Source of the DNA: Euzebyales bacterium
GTDB taxonomy: Bacteria > Actinomycetota > Nitriliruptoria > Euzebyales > JAHELV01
DNA: 64,000 bases
Direction of reading: 5' to 3'
NCBI GenBank assembly: GCA_036374135.1
Contig: DASUUK010000034.1
Span: 62,001-126,000, forward strand
Shown: piece after piece, positions 43,268 through 52,529 of the stretch
Numbering within the stretch: position 1 is the stretch's first letter
Layout: each line of letters begins with the position of its first letter
Position numbers and translations under genes: made by a program
Notes under the pieces: model-generated
Told to the model about the DNA's origin: nothing
The model's input: only the letters and a program-made list of their open reading frames with translations
Databases searched by the model: none

Positions 43268-44866
43268 TCAGCTCTGCCAAATCGGTTGGTCGACCTCGCG
43301 CACCTGACCGTCGCCGTCCAGGACGACGAAGCGGTCGAAGCCGCGGACGAACCAGCGGTCGTGGGTGACCGCGATCACGGTGCCCTCGAACTGTCCCAGT
43401 CCGCGTTCGAGCGCCTCGGCGCTGACGACGTCGAGGTTGTCGGTGGGCTCGTCGAGCAGCAGCAGCGTGGTTCCCGAGAGTTCGAGCAACAGGATCTGGA
43501 ACCGCGCCTGCTGGCCGCCCGAGAGCAGCTCGAACGGCGCGGCGGCTGCGTCGTCCAGCTCGTAGCGGCGCAGCGCTCCCATCGCCTGCCCACGCTGCAG
43601 TGCCGCGTCCTCCCACAGGATTTCGAGCAGCGTCCGGCCCACCAGCTCGGGATGATCGTGGGTCTGCGAGAAGTGCCCGGGCACGACCCGTGCCCCCAGG
43701 CGCCACCGGCCGGTGTGCTCAACCGCGGCGCGGACGGTGTCCCCGGCGAGCAGCCGCAGCAGATGCGACTTGCCGGTGCCGTTGCGCCCGAGGACAGCCA
43801 CCCGCTCGCCGAAGTAGATGCCGAGGTCGAACGGCTCTGTGAGCCCCGTCAGCGCGAGGCCCTCGCAGACCACGACCTTGTCCCCCGTGCGCCCTCCGCC
43901 CAGGCGGACGGTGACCTGCTGGTCGGGTGGCGGCGCCTCGGGTGGGCCGGCCTCCTCGAACTTGCGCAACCGTGTCTGCATGGCCCGGTAGCGCGACGCC
44001 ATGTCCGGTGAGCGCGCCGCCTGCTGCTGCAGCGTGCGGACCAGCGCCTTGAGGCGCTCGTGCTCGCGCTCCCACTGCCGCAGCACCGCGTCGAGCCGTT
44101 CGTGCCGGGCGCGCCGCGCCTCGTCGTAGGCGGCGAACCCGCCCCCGTGGGTCCACGCGCCGCCGCCCTCGAGCGTGACGATCCGCGTGGCGGTCTGCGC
44201 CAGCAGCTCGCGGTCGTGGCTGATGTAGAGCACCGTCTTCTTCGTGTCTCGCAGTGCCTGTTCGAGCCACAGCTTGCCGGGGACGTCGAGGAAGTTGTCG
44301 GGCTCGTCGAGCAGCAGCATCTGGTCGGGTCCCCGCAGCAGGGCCTCGAGCACGAGTCGCTTCTGCTCGCCGCCTGACAGGGTCGCGACGTCGCGGTGAC
44401 GCACCTGTTCGTAGTGCCGCCCGACCGCCGCCGTGCAGCACGCGTCCCAGACGTGCTCGGCGTCGTAGCCGCCCGCATCGGTCCACCCGGCGAGCGCGTC
44501 GGCGTAGGCGAGCTGGATCGCCTCGTCGTCGGACTCCATCATCGCGAGCTCGGCACGGTCCAGTCTGACCGCCGCGTCGTGGACCGCCGGGGGGGCAACG
44601 GACAGCAGCAACCCGCGGACGTCGGTGCCGTCGTCGATCGAGCCGATGAACTGTGGCATGACGCCGAGCCCACCGCTGGTGACGGCGGTGCCGGAGTCAG
44701 GCGTCAGCTCGCCGGCCAGGATGCGCAGCAGCGTCGTCTTGCCGGTCCCGTTGGCGCCGACGAGCGCCGCCTTCGCGCCCTCTCCGACACGGAAGGACAC
44801 ATCGTCGAGCAGCACCCTGCCGTTCGGCAGGGTGTACCGCAGGTGGGAGACATCGACGTGCGCCAT
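43268..44866 (-). CDS. ABC-F family ATPase
   Basis: The 532-residue protein has two ABC domains and no membrane segments, as in ABC-F translation factors and antibiotic-resistance proteins. The first domain has Walker A GANGTGKTT near residue 40, signature LSGGEQKR at 163-170 and Walker B MLLLDEPDNFLD. A charged linker with ARSPDMASRYRAMQTRLRKF joins the second domain (GRNGTGKSH, LSGGQQAR, LLLLDEPTDNLD). It lies just downstream of proS on the same strand. A ribosome-associated role is the family norm; no drug can be named. Confidence 0.9.
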   Translation of the reverse strand: MAHVDVSHLRYTLPNGRVLLDDVSFRVGEGAKAALVGANGTGKTTLLRILAGELTPDSGTAVTSGGLGVMPQFIGSIDDGTDVRGLLLSVAPPAVHDAAVRLDRAELAMMESDDEAIQLAYADALAGWTDAGGYDAEHVWDACCTAAVGRHYEQVRHRDVATLSGGEQKRLVLEALLRGPDQMLLLDEPDNFLDVPGKLWLEQALRDTKKTVLYISHDRELLAQTATRIVTLEGGGAWTHGGGFAAYDEARRARHERLDAVLRQWEREHERLKALVRTLQQQAARSPDMASRYRAMQTRLRKFEEAGPPEAPPPDQQVTVRLGGGRTGDKVVVCEGLALTGLTEPFDLGIYFGERVAVLGRNGTGKSHLLRLLAGDTVRAAVEHTGRWRLGARVVPGHFSQTHDHPELVGRTLLEILWEDAALQRGQAMGALRRYELDDAAAAPFELLSGGQQARFQILLLELSGTTLLLLDEPTDNLDVVSAEALERGLGQFEGTVIAVTHDRWFVRGFDRFVVLDGDGQVREVDQPIWQS

Positions 44867-44887
44867 GCGGCTGCTGGTCCGATGGTG

Positions 44888-46651
44888 TCAGCTGCCACGG
44901 ACCAGGTCGGTCAGGTGCGCGGCGACGTCGGACAGCTCGACGTCGACCCGTTCGCCGGTCGCGCGATCCTTGACCTCCGCGACACCGCGCTTGAGACCGC
45001 GGCCGAGCACGACGATCGTCGGCACGCCGATCAGATCCGCATCGTTGAACTTCACGCCGGCGCTCACCCGGCGGTCGTCATACAGCACCGACACGCCGGC
45101 GTCCTGGAGCTCGGCGATCAACGCCTCAGCGGCCTCGAAGGGCACGTCGTCCTTGCCGGTCGCCACGATGTGGACGTCCGCCGGAGACACGGACCGCGGC
45201 CAGCACAGACCGTCGTCGTCGTAGGTCTGCTCCACGATCGCCGGGACGGCGCGCGACACGCCGATACCGTATGACCCCATGGTCACCGTGACCTGCCTGC
45301 CGGCCTCGTCCTGCACGGTCAGGTCGAGCGCCTCGGCGTAGCGGCGACCGAGCTTGAAGATGTGACCGATCTCGATGCCGCGGGCGATGGTGACCTCGCC
45401 GTCGCAGCGCGGACAGGGATCGCCGTCGCGGATCTCGGCGACGTCGATCAGCCCGTCGGCCGTGAAGTCCCTGCCGGCCACCAGGTCGACGACGTGGCGA
45501 CCCGGCTCGTTGGCGCCGGTGACCCAGCGCGTGCCGTCGGCGATGCGGGGATCGAGCAGGTATCGCACGCCCATCGACTCGCCCAGCGCCGTCGGTCCGA
45601 TGTAGCCTTTGACCAGGTTGGGATGCGCCGCGAAGTCCGGGTCGTCGAACGGCTCGACGGCTGCCGGGGTCACGGCGGCCTCCAGCCGCTTGTCGTCGAT
45701 GTCGCGGTCGCCGGGCACACCGATGGCCAGCGGCTCGACGCGTCCGTCCGGATGCCGCAGCCGGACCAGCACGTGCTTGAGCATGTCGCCGGCGGTCCAG
45801 GGACGTTCGTCACGCCGCAGGTCGTCGCGGCTGTTGAGCAGGTCGACCAGCGTCGCGATCGTCGGCGTGTCCGGCGTGTCCTCGACGTGCGCGGCCGGGA
45901 CGTCGTCGGCGGGGACGGGCTTGGCTGGCGTGAGGCGGACGGCCTCGGCGTTGGCCGCATAGTCGCACGACGAGCACCTGACGAAGGTGTCCTCGCCCGT
46001 CGGCGTGGGCGCGAGGAACTCCTCGGACGCCGACCCGCCCATCGCGCCCGACATCGCTGACACGATCTCGTAGCGCAGACCCAGCCGGTCGAACGTCCGT
46101 AGGTACGCCGCCCGGTGCCGGTCGTAAGAGTCGTCGAGACCGCCGTCGTCGACGTCGAACGAGTAGCTGTCCTTCATGGCGAACTCGCGACCGCGCAGCA
46201 GCCCTCCGCGCGGCCGCGGCTCATCGCGGTACTTGGTCTGGATCTGGTAGATCCACAGCGGCAGGTCGCGATACGAGCTGTACAGGTCCTTGACCAGCAG
46301 CGTGAACAGTTCCTCGTGCGTGGGTCCCAGCAGGTAGTCGGCCTCGCGGCGGTCACGCAGGCGGAAGATGTTGTCGCCGTACTCGGTCCAGCGCCCCGTC
46401 GCGTCGTAGGGCTCCCGGGGCAGCAGCGCAGGGAAGTGCACCTCCTGGAAGCCGGCGGCATCCATCTCCTCGCGGATGATGCGCTCGACGTTGCGGAACA
46501 CCTTCCAGCCCAGCGGCAGCCACGTGAAGATCCCCGGCGCCGCGCGCCGGACGTAGCCGGCGCGCACGAGCAGGCGGTGGCTCGGCACCTCGGCGTCCGA
46601 CGGGTCCTCGCGGAGGGTTCGCAGGAACAACGTCGACATGCGCAGTGCCAC
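44888..46651 (-). CDS. proS: Prolyl-tRNA synthetase
   Basis: The 587-residue class II synthetase is the bacterial type with an editing-like insertion. Class motif 1 lies around [20 protein letters not shown]. Motif 2 is [22 protein letters not shown] without its usual variation, and motif 3 is [16 protein letters not shown]. The start is GTG at 46651 with GAGGAG about 8 bases upstream. The C-terminal anticodon domain includes DVLYDDRRV-like sequence ([16 protein letters not shown]). A near-palindrome of 38 bases lies about 100 bases upstream. Confidence 0.95.
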   Translation of the reverse strand: MALRMSTLFLRTLREDPSDAEVPSHRLLVRAGYVRRAAPGIFTWLPLGWKVFRNVERIIREEMDAAGFQEVHFPALLPREPYDATGRWTEYGDNIFRLRDRREADYLLGPTHEELFTLLVKDLYSSYRDLPLWIYQIQTKYRDEPRPRGGLLRGREFAMKDSYSFDVDDGGLDDSYDRHRAAYLRTFDRLGLRYEIVSAMSGAMGGSASEEFLAPTPTGEDTFVRCSSCDYAANAEAVRLTPAKPVPADDVPAAHVEDTPDTPTIATLVDLLNSRDDLRRDERPWTAGDMLKHVLVRLRHPDGRVEPLAIGVPGDRDIDDKRLEAAVTPAAVEPFDDPDFAAHPNLVKGYIGPTALGESMGVRYLLDPRIADGTRWVTGANEPGRHVVDLVAGRDFTADGLIDVAEIRDGDPCPRCDGEVTIARGIEIGHIFKLGRRYAEALDLTVQDEAGRQVTVTMGSYGIGVSRAVPAIVEQTYDDDGLCWPRSVSPADVHIVATGKDDVPFEAAEALIAELQDAGVSVLYDDRRVSAGVKFNDADLIGVPTIVVLGRGLKRGVAEVKDRATGERVDVELSDVAAHLTDLVRGS

Positions 46652-46753
46652 GGCTGGTTCTCCTCGGTTCGTGTGGTGGAGACCCGAGCCTAGCGGCCGT
46701 CATCGACTGTGAACTGCCGCCGGAGCGCATCGGCGCCCCGAGCGATCCGTTTC

Positions 46754-46791
46754 GGACACCGGCGACACGGTCGACGGTGTCCGCCGTGTCC
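46754..46791. repeat. 38-bp near-palindrome between the nitroreductase gene and proS
   Basis: The region from GGACACC to GTGTCC is centred on GTCGAC and pairs with itself except for about four positions per arm. It also contains the shorter inverted repeats GACACCG/CGGTGTC and GACACGG/CCGTGTC. It could be a terminator of the upstream gene or a regulatory site for proS. Confidence 0.6.
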
Positions 46792-46850
46792 GATTCGCGT
46801 CGCTCGGCGCTCGGCGCCCGGCGCCCGTCGCCCGGCCGGCGCCCCGCCCG

Positions 46851-47447
46851 TCAGCCCCGCCAGCGGTCCCGGTGCAACTGGTCGGACAGCGGGCGGCGCG
46901 CACGGCGGCTGGCCGAGGACGGCGGTCGCCCGTCGGCGGGATGGCCGATCGTGATCAGCGCGACGGGCGCGACGTCGCCGGGGATGTCCAGCAGGTCGCG
47001 CAGGCCGTCAGGATCTGCGACGTCGAGCATCCCTGCACCGAAGCCTTCGTCGACGGCCGCCAGCAGCAGCAGCATCACGGCGGCGCCAGCGTCGACCCAC
47101 CAGAACGGCACGTGCCATCCGGCGGGACCGCGGCTGCCCGCCTTGTCCGGCTCGGCGTAGCGTTCCCGGTAGCTGTCGGGCCGCACGCACGGCACGACGT
47201 GGACCGGTGCGACCGACAGCCAGGGTTCGCGACCCCGGGCGACGTGCTCGGGTTCGCCGCAGAGCGCAGCAAGGCGCACGCGCGTCGGATCAGCGGTGAC
47301 CACGACGAAGTCGACGCCCTGTGTGAAGCCCGCGCTGGGGCCGCGGCGCGCGGTGTCGACGATGCGGTCGACAGCCGCCGGATCGACGGGGTCGGGCCGG
47401 TACCGCCGGATCATCCGGCGGTGGGCGACGATGTCAGCCAGCTCCAT
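46851..47447 (-). CDS. Nitroreductase-family FMN oxidoreductase
   Basis: This is a protein of about 198 residues with the nitroreductase fold. The FMN phosphate-binding RRMIRRYRPDPVD opens it, followed by DTARRGPSAGFTQGVDFVVV. A dimer-interface helix contains AAVMLLLLAAVDEGFGAGML. The tail GHPADGRPPSSASRRARRPL is typical of small NAD(P)H-dependent nitroreductases. The ATG at 47447 overlaps the end of the ParC-like gene by 14 bases. The substrate is unknown. Confidence 0.85.
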   Translation of the reverse strand: MELADIVAHRRMIRRYRPDPVDPAAVDRIVDTARRGPSAGFTQGVDFVVVTADPTRVRLAALCGEPEHVARGREPWLSVAPVHVVPCVRPDSYRERYAEPDKAGSRGPAGWHVPFWWVDAGAAVMLLLLAAVDEGFGAGMLDVADPDGLRDLLDIPGDVAPVALITIGHPADGRPPSSASRRARRPLSDQLHRDRWRG

Positions 47448-49854
47448 CGTCGCCACGCCGCTCGGGCACCACACGACCGGTGATGGGGGCCACCGCGGAC
47501 GTGAGCCGGCCGCTGCGGCCGGCCTGTGTCAGCTGCGCCGGTCGCACCACCTGGGGTCCGTCGATGGTGACGACGTGCACGTCGCGGGCCGCACCGACCC
47601 ACGCGGGACGGTCGGTACCGGTCAGCACGCCCTTGCCGCCGCGCTTCTGCGCCGGGTAGTCGTCGAGCGGGCTGCGCTTGGCGGTCCCGTCGGCGTCCAG
47701 CGTGATGATCTCGGCCGGCGGATCAGCAGCGTGCAGCACCGACAGCGCCACGCAGCGCTGGTCGTCGCGCACCTGCTGGGCGGCCACGCCGTACGAGGGC
47801 CGTCCCATCGACCGGACGTCGTCGGCGGCGAACCGGATGACCAGTCCGCCGCTGTGCGCGACGACGAGCTCGTCGCCGTCGGCGCACGACGTGACGTCGA
47901 CGAGCTCGTCGTCGTCCCGCACACCGGCGGCGATCATCTGCTGGGTACGTCCCCGGTACTCGTCGACGCCGGTGCGCTTGACCAGCCCGCGCGCCGACAG
48001 CGTCACCACGTCGGTGCCGTCGACCAGGCGGACGGCGCCGACGATCGGCGCGTCCGGCGGCGAGCCGTAGAGCTGGACGATCGGGACGCCCCGCTGACGG
48101 GCGGGTACCACCGGCACGTCGGCGAGTGCCACCCGGTAGCCACTGCCCTCGGCGTCGACGAGGAGCAGATCATCGGCCGTCGTGGCCCGCACCACGGCCA
48201 CCAACGGGTCGCGCGCGTCGCGGTACGGCGAGCTCGTCCGCCGCCGGGTGACGGCCTTGATCACCCCGCCACCGGTCACATACACCGTCACCGGCTGCGC
48301 CTCGAACGTGGGCAGTGCCTCGGCGTCCTCGTCGGGATCATCGTCGGCGGGACCACGACCGTCGAGCCGGCTGCGGCGTGGGTCGGCGTGTGCGCGACGC
48401 AGTGCCCGCAGCTCGCTCACGAGCAGCTTGTCGAGTTCGGCCGGGTCGGCGAGGATCGCCTCGAGCTCGGCGATCAGCGCGCGCAGGTCGGCGAGCTCAG
48501 CGACGATCTTGCGGCGCTCGAGCTGTGCGAGGCGGCGCAACTGCATGTCGAGGATGGCCGTCGCCTGGATCTCGGTCAGGCCGAAGCGCTCCATCAGCTG
48601 GGTCCGGGCGACGTCGGCGCTCTCGGCGGCCCGGATCAGTGCGATGACCTCGTCGAGGTGGTCCAGTGCGACCATCAGGCCCTCGAGCACGTGCGCCCGG
48701 GCGGCTGCGCGGTCACGACGGTACGTCGTCCGGCGCGTCAGGACCTCGCGCTGGTGGTCGACGTAGGCCGTCAGGCAGTCACGTAGCCCCAACGTCGCGG
48801 GCTGGCCGCGGTTCAGCGCGACGATGTTGACGTTGAAGTTGGCGCGCAGATCGCTGTGCTTGTAGAGCTTGGCGAGCACGCGTGCAGGATCCTCGCCCCG
48901 CTTGAGCTCGATGACGATCCGCATGCCGTCACGGGACGACTCGTCCCGGAGGTCGCGGATCTCGTCGATCTTGCGGTTCTTGACGAGGTCGGCGATGCGC
49001 TCCAGCATCGTCGCCTTGTTCACCTGGTACGGGATCTCGGTGACGATGATGCGCGGCATCCCCCCGGAGCGCGTCTCGGTGGTCGCGACGGCCTCGACCG
49101 TCACGGCGCCACGCCCCGTCGTGTAGGCCTGACGGATGCCGTCCGTCTCGACGATCCGCCCGCCCGTGGGGAAGTCGGGCGCTGGGACCTTGGCCATCAG
49201 CTGGTCGAGCGAGGCGTCGGGCCGCTCGACCAGCAGCAGGCATGCGTCGACCAGCTCGCCGAGGTTGTGGGGCGGGATGTTGGTGGCCATGCCGACGGCG
49301 ATGCCGGTCGACCCGTTGAGCAGCAGGTTCGGCAGCCGCGCCGTCAGGACGACCGGCTCCTCGTCATCGCCGTCGTAGTTGGCCACGAAGTCGACGGTCT
49401 GCTCGTCGATGCCGTCGAGCAGCGCCATCGCGACCTCGGACAGGCGCGCCTCGGTATAGCGCATCGCGGCGGCGTTGTCGCCGTCGATCGACCCGAAGTT
49501 GCCGTGTCCGTCGATCAGCGGCGCCCGCATCGTGAAGTCCTGCGCCATGCGCACCAGGGCGTCGTAGATCGAGGTGTCACCGTGCGGGTGGTACTTCTGC
49601 ATGACCTCACCGACGGCGCGCGCGCACTTGCGCAACGGACGGTCGGGGCGCAGCCCCGCCTCCCACATCGCGTACAGGATGCGCCGCTGGACCGGCTTGA
49701 GCCCGTCGCGCACGTCAGGTAGCGCGCGGCCGACGATGACGCTCATCGAGTAGTCGAGGAAGGCCTGCTGCATGCGGTCGACGATGTTCACCGGACGCAC
49801 TCCGCGGCCGGTGTCGCCGTCCGAGGTGTCCAGCAGGCTTGGCTGGCGGCTCAT
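47434..49854 (-). CDS. parC: Type IIA topoisomerase subunit A, ParC/GyrA-like
   Basis: The 806-residue protein cuts and rejoins DNA. The N-terminal [20 protein letters not shown] and quinolone region [19 protein letters not shown] precede the catalytic Tyr in [13 protein letters not shown] beta-pinwheel C-terminal domain follows ([26 protein letters not shown]). The start at 49854 is chosen because the upstream frame lacks family sequence. Its neighbourhood (sigma factor and ParE-like gene about 5-11 kb away) matches the second topoisomerase pair of Streptomyces. That argues against the oriC-linked gyrA. The position equivalent to GyrA Ser83 is Thr. Confidence 0.85.
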   Translation of the reverse strand: MSRQPSLLDTSDGDTGRGVRPVNIVDRMQQAFLDYSMSVIVGRALPDVRDGLKPVQRRILYAMWEAGLRPDRPLRKCARAVGEVMQKYHPHGDTSIYDALVRMAQDFTMRAPLIDGHGNFGSIDGDNAAAMRYTEARLSEVAMALLDGIDEQTVDFVANYDGDDEEPVVLTARLPNLLLNGSTGIAVGMATNIPPHNLGELVDACLLLVERPDASLDQLMAKVPAPDFPTGGRIVETDGIRQAYTTGRGAVTVEAVATTETRSGGMPRIIVTEIPYQVNKATMLERIADLVKNRKIDEIRDLRDESSRDGMRIVIELKRGEDPARVLAKLYKHSDLRANFNVNIVALNRGQPATLGLRDCLTAYVDHQREVLTRRTTYRRDRAAARAHVLEGLMVALDHLDEVIALIRAAESADVARTQLMERFGLTEIQATAILDMQLRRLAQLERRKIVAELADLRALIAELEAILADPAELDKLLVSELRALRRAHADPRRSRLDGRGPADDDPDEDAEALPTFEAQPVTVYVTGGGVIKAVTRRRTSSPYRDARDPLVAVVRATTADDLLLVDAEGSGYRVALADVPVVPARQRGVPIVQLYGSPPDAPIVGAVRLVDGTDVVTLSARGLVKRTGVDEYRGRTQQMIAAGVRDDDELVDVTSCADGDELVVAHSGGLVIRFAADDVRSMGRPSYGVAAQQVRDDQRCVALSVLHAADPPAEIITLDADGTAKRSPLDDYPAQKRGGKGVLTGTDRPAWVGAARDVHVVTIDGPQVVRPAQLTQAGRSGRLTSAVAPITGRVVPERRGDDGAG

Positions 49855-50024
49855 GAAGGATGTCCCCACGTCGATCGACTGCACGGCCGCGCCGCACGGA
49901 CGCGCCCGACGGATGCGCTGACCCGTCGCAGACCGATTGTGCCGCGCTCCGTAACCGATCCCGGCCAGGCAGTGCACCGGCAGCACGTGACCCGGGCCCA
50001 GCGGTCGCGTAGGCTGCCGTGATC

Positions 50025-51275
50025 ATGACGACGCTCGAAGACCTCGCCAGCGGCGGCACCGACCACATCGATCTGACCGATCCGGCCAACCAACCGCACG
50101 TCCGCGACCTGGCCGACGAGATGCTCGCCACCGGGGCCGATGTCGAGGCGTTGCGGGCCCTGGGCCGCGACACGTCGGCTGGCATCGACGTGCGCGTGGC
50201 CACCAAGCTCGCCGAATCGAAGACGCTGCTCGACGAGATCGCGTTGCGCACCGCCCTCGACGTCGTCGTCCAGTTCGCCATGTGGGGCGAGGCACGACGG
50301 CTGCGGCCGCGCGACGACGCGAACCCGCTCGGCGAGGATGCGCTGGCGGTCAAGCTCGACCAGCTCGACTGGCTGCTGAACGGCACGTCGGTGACCTGGA
50401 CCCTGGTCGCCATCGACGACGGCTGCCCGGACGACAGCGCGGGCGTCGCCGAGCAGATGGCGGACGCTCACCGGCTGGGCGATCACGTTCGCGTGCTGCG
50501 GCTGGCCGAGGCACTGCCGGCCAGCGAGGGCCCGTTGGCGGAACTGCGGGACACGTCCGCGTCGCGCAAGGGCGGCGCCCAGGTCTACGGCGCCCAGCAT
50601 GCGCTCGACGAGGGCGCGGACGCGGTCGTCTACACGGACGCCGACTGCTCGGTCGATCTGGGTCAGCTTGGTCTGCTGCTGGCGCCGTACCCGGGTCGGG
50701 CGGAGGTCGTGATCGGCGACCGCAAGCATCCCGACGCGGTGCTGCGCAAGGCCGAGGCGCGGTGGGGCCCCGGGATCGTGGTGTTGCGGCACATGCAGCG
50801 CATGGTGGGCCGGGCGTTGTTCTCGAAGGGCCTGCGCGACACGCAGGCGGCGTTCAAGCTCTACGGCCGCAACGCGCTGGCCGACATCCTGGCGGCGCCG
50901 TCGACGTACGGCTTCGCGTTCGACTCCGACTGGCTCTACGGCGCGCTGGGCGGTGGGCACCGGATCATGACCACGCCGTTCGCGTTCGTGGACTCCTTCG
51001 AGGAGTCCGCGTCGATCGCGCAGGGCCCGATGACGACCTGGGAGTCCCTGCTCGTCGGACTGACCGCGTCGGCGCGGGCCCGCGGTGCCGATCACGACGA
51101 GCAGATGGCCGCGATCGTCGATGACTACGGATCCGCCGCCATCCTCGAGCGCGTCGTGCAGCACGTGCCCGACCAGCTCACCGGCGTTGCGCCGGAGGCT
51201 CTGGGCGATCCGACCGTGATGTCTCCGGCCGAGCTGCGCAGCTGGCTCGCCGAGCTCACCGCCGACCAGACCTGA
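50025..51275 (+). CDS. Family 2-like glycosyltransferase (dolichol-phosphate mannosyltransferase type)
   Basis: The 416-residue protein has a GT-A fold with the nucleotide-sugar signature VAIDDGCPDDSAGVAEQM and an acidic DxD-like YTDADCSVDLGQLG. The acceptor loop is KGLRDTQAAFKLYGRNAL, close to DPM1-type enzymes. An N-terminal region of about 110 residues precedes the GT core and is unusual for the family. There is no membrane segment. The start is ATG 50025, with GTG 50019 as an alternative. It is divergent from the ParC-like gene. The acceptor is unknown. Confidence 0.8.
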   Translation: MTTLEDLASGGTDHIDLTDPANQPHVRDLADEMLATGADVEALRALGRDTSAGIDVRVATKLAESKTLLDEIALRTALDVVVQFAMWGEARRLRPRDDANPLGEDALAVKLDQLDWLLNGTSVTWTLVAIDDGCPDDSAGVAEQMADAHRLGDHVRVLRLAEALPASEGPLAELRDTSASRKGGAQVYGAQHALDEGADAVVYTDADCSVDLGQLGLLLAPYPGRAEVVIGDRKHPDAVLRKAEARWGPGIVVLRHMQRMVGRALFSKGLRDTQAAFKLYGRNALADILAAPSTYGFAFDSDWLYGALGGGHRIMTTPFAFVDSFEESASIAQGPMTTWESLLVGLTASARARGADHDEQMAAIVDDYGSAAILERVVQHVPDQLTGVAPEALGDPTVMSPAELRSWLAELTADQT

Positions 51276-51330
51276 GCACTCGGACCGTCCAGCGCGCACA
51301 CCCATCCCCGCCCGGATCGGCTCAGGGAGA

Positions 51331-51383
51331 GGGCGGCCGTGGGCGGGCGAGGAGGCCGGCAGGTAGAGTCGCCGCGGCCGCCC
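51331..51383. terminator. Possible terminator stem between convergent glycosyltransferase and proX genes
   Basis: Arms GGGCGGCCG (51331-51339) and CGGCCGCCC (51375-51383) pair across a 35-base loop between two converging genes. No T-run follows. Confidence 0.35.
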
Positions 51384-51392
51384 CGTGGCGCG

Positions 51393-52508
51393 TCAGCTGC
51401 CGGCCGACCGGGCCTGCTCGAGCCAGCCGTCGACGGCGTCGCGGTTCTGCTCGATCCACTCAGCGGCATCCGCCGCGATGTCGTCCTCGGTGTAGCTGTC
51501 GCCCGCCTCGTTCATCTCGGCGTTCTGCGCGCTGATGTCGCTCAGCGGGATCTGCACGGCCTCGAGCAGCGCCGCCGCGTCGGGGTTGTTCTCGAGGAAG
51601 TCGTTGTTGACGACAGCGCGGATGTCGTTGACGACCCACCCGAGCTCGCAGGACTCGCCGCCGGTGGCGCAGCCCGCCAACCCGTCCGCGGTCGTCGATT
51701 CGTCGTCACCTGGCAGCGGCGGCGACTCCAGCCACACCACGTCCTCTCCCGGAACCAGCACGTCGATCGTCCAGTTGGGCGTCCAGGTGTAGAACAGGAC
51801 CGGCTCGCCGGCGTCGACCTTCTGTGCGACCTCGTCGATCTGCACGGAGTAGTCGCCGACGATCTGCTCGACGTTCGCACCCCAGTCCAGGGTGTTGATC
51901 TGCTCGGTGATCGCGGCGTTGCAGCCCCAGCCGTCGTTGCAGCCGATCAGGTCGGCCTGGCCGTTGCCGTCGCCATCGAACGCGGCGGCCGTATCGGCGT
52001 CGGTCAGGTCCGACATGCTGGTCAGGCCCATCTCGTCGGCAGTCTTCTTGTCGACCAGGTACCCCTGCAGCGCGCCGCCGTCGACCTGAGTCCCGACGGG
52101 CGTGATCGGCTCCTCGTTCTGTTCGCCGGAGAACAGCTCCCGCTCCAGGTAGATGTCGTGCAGCGGGAACCAGCCGTTGGCCCACAGGTCGAAGTCACCC
52201 TCGGCGAGCGCCGGGTAGAACACGTTGGGGTCCAGCGTGGCCTCGGATGGGTCCGACACGTCGTAGCCCAGTTCGGTCAGCAGGTCACGGTAGATGTAGG
52301 CCTGCATGAAGCCGGTGTCCCAGGTGGCGCGGGCCATCGTGATCTGCCCGTCGCCACCGCCGCCGTCGTCGCCGGCCGCCGGACCACCATCACCGGCGAC
52401 GTCCGCTGCCGGGCCGCAGGCCGCCGTCAGCAGTCCGAGAACCACGGCGAGCGTCACGGATCGCCAGGCCAATGATCGCTGTCGTAGCATGGGGGGTACA
52501 GTTGCCAT
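51393..52508 (-). CDS. Glycine betaine-type substrate-binding lipoprotein (ProX/OpuAC)
   Basis: The 371-residue lipoprotein has a leader ending in LTAAC (Cys31) and a linker rich in Gly and Asp. An OpuAC-type domain follows, beginning at ARATWDTGFMQAYIYRDLL. Family phrases are DLWANGWFPLHDIYLE and FYTWTPNWTIDVLVPGEDV. A calcium-loop-like DGDGNGQADLIGCNDGWGCN is seen near residue 185. The ATG at 52508 has GGGAGG 11 bases upstream. It lies 21 bases after a BCCT carrier gene, but no permease or ATPase partner is nearby, so its partners are elsewhere or it is an orphan. Confidence 0.88.
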   Translation of the reverse strand: MATVPPMLRQRSLAWRSVTLAVVLGLLTAACGPAADVAGDGGPAAGDDGGGGDGQITMARATWDTGFMQAYIYRDLLTELGYDVSDPSEATLDPNVFYPALAEGDFDLWANGWFPLHDIYLERELFSGEQNEEPITPVGTQVDGGALQGYLVDKKTADEMGLTSMSDLTDADTAAAFDGDGNGQADLIGCNDGWGCNAAITEQINTLDWGANVEQIVGDYSVQIDEVAQKVDAGEPVLFYTWTPNWTIDVLVPGEDVVWLESPPLPGDDESTTADGLAGCATGGESCELGWVVNDIRAVVNNDFLENNPDAAALLEAVQIPLSDISAQNAEMNEAGDSYTEDDIAADAAEWIEQNRDAVDGWLEQARSAGS

Positions 52509-52529
52509 TGCGGGTGTTCCTCCCCCGGC

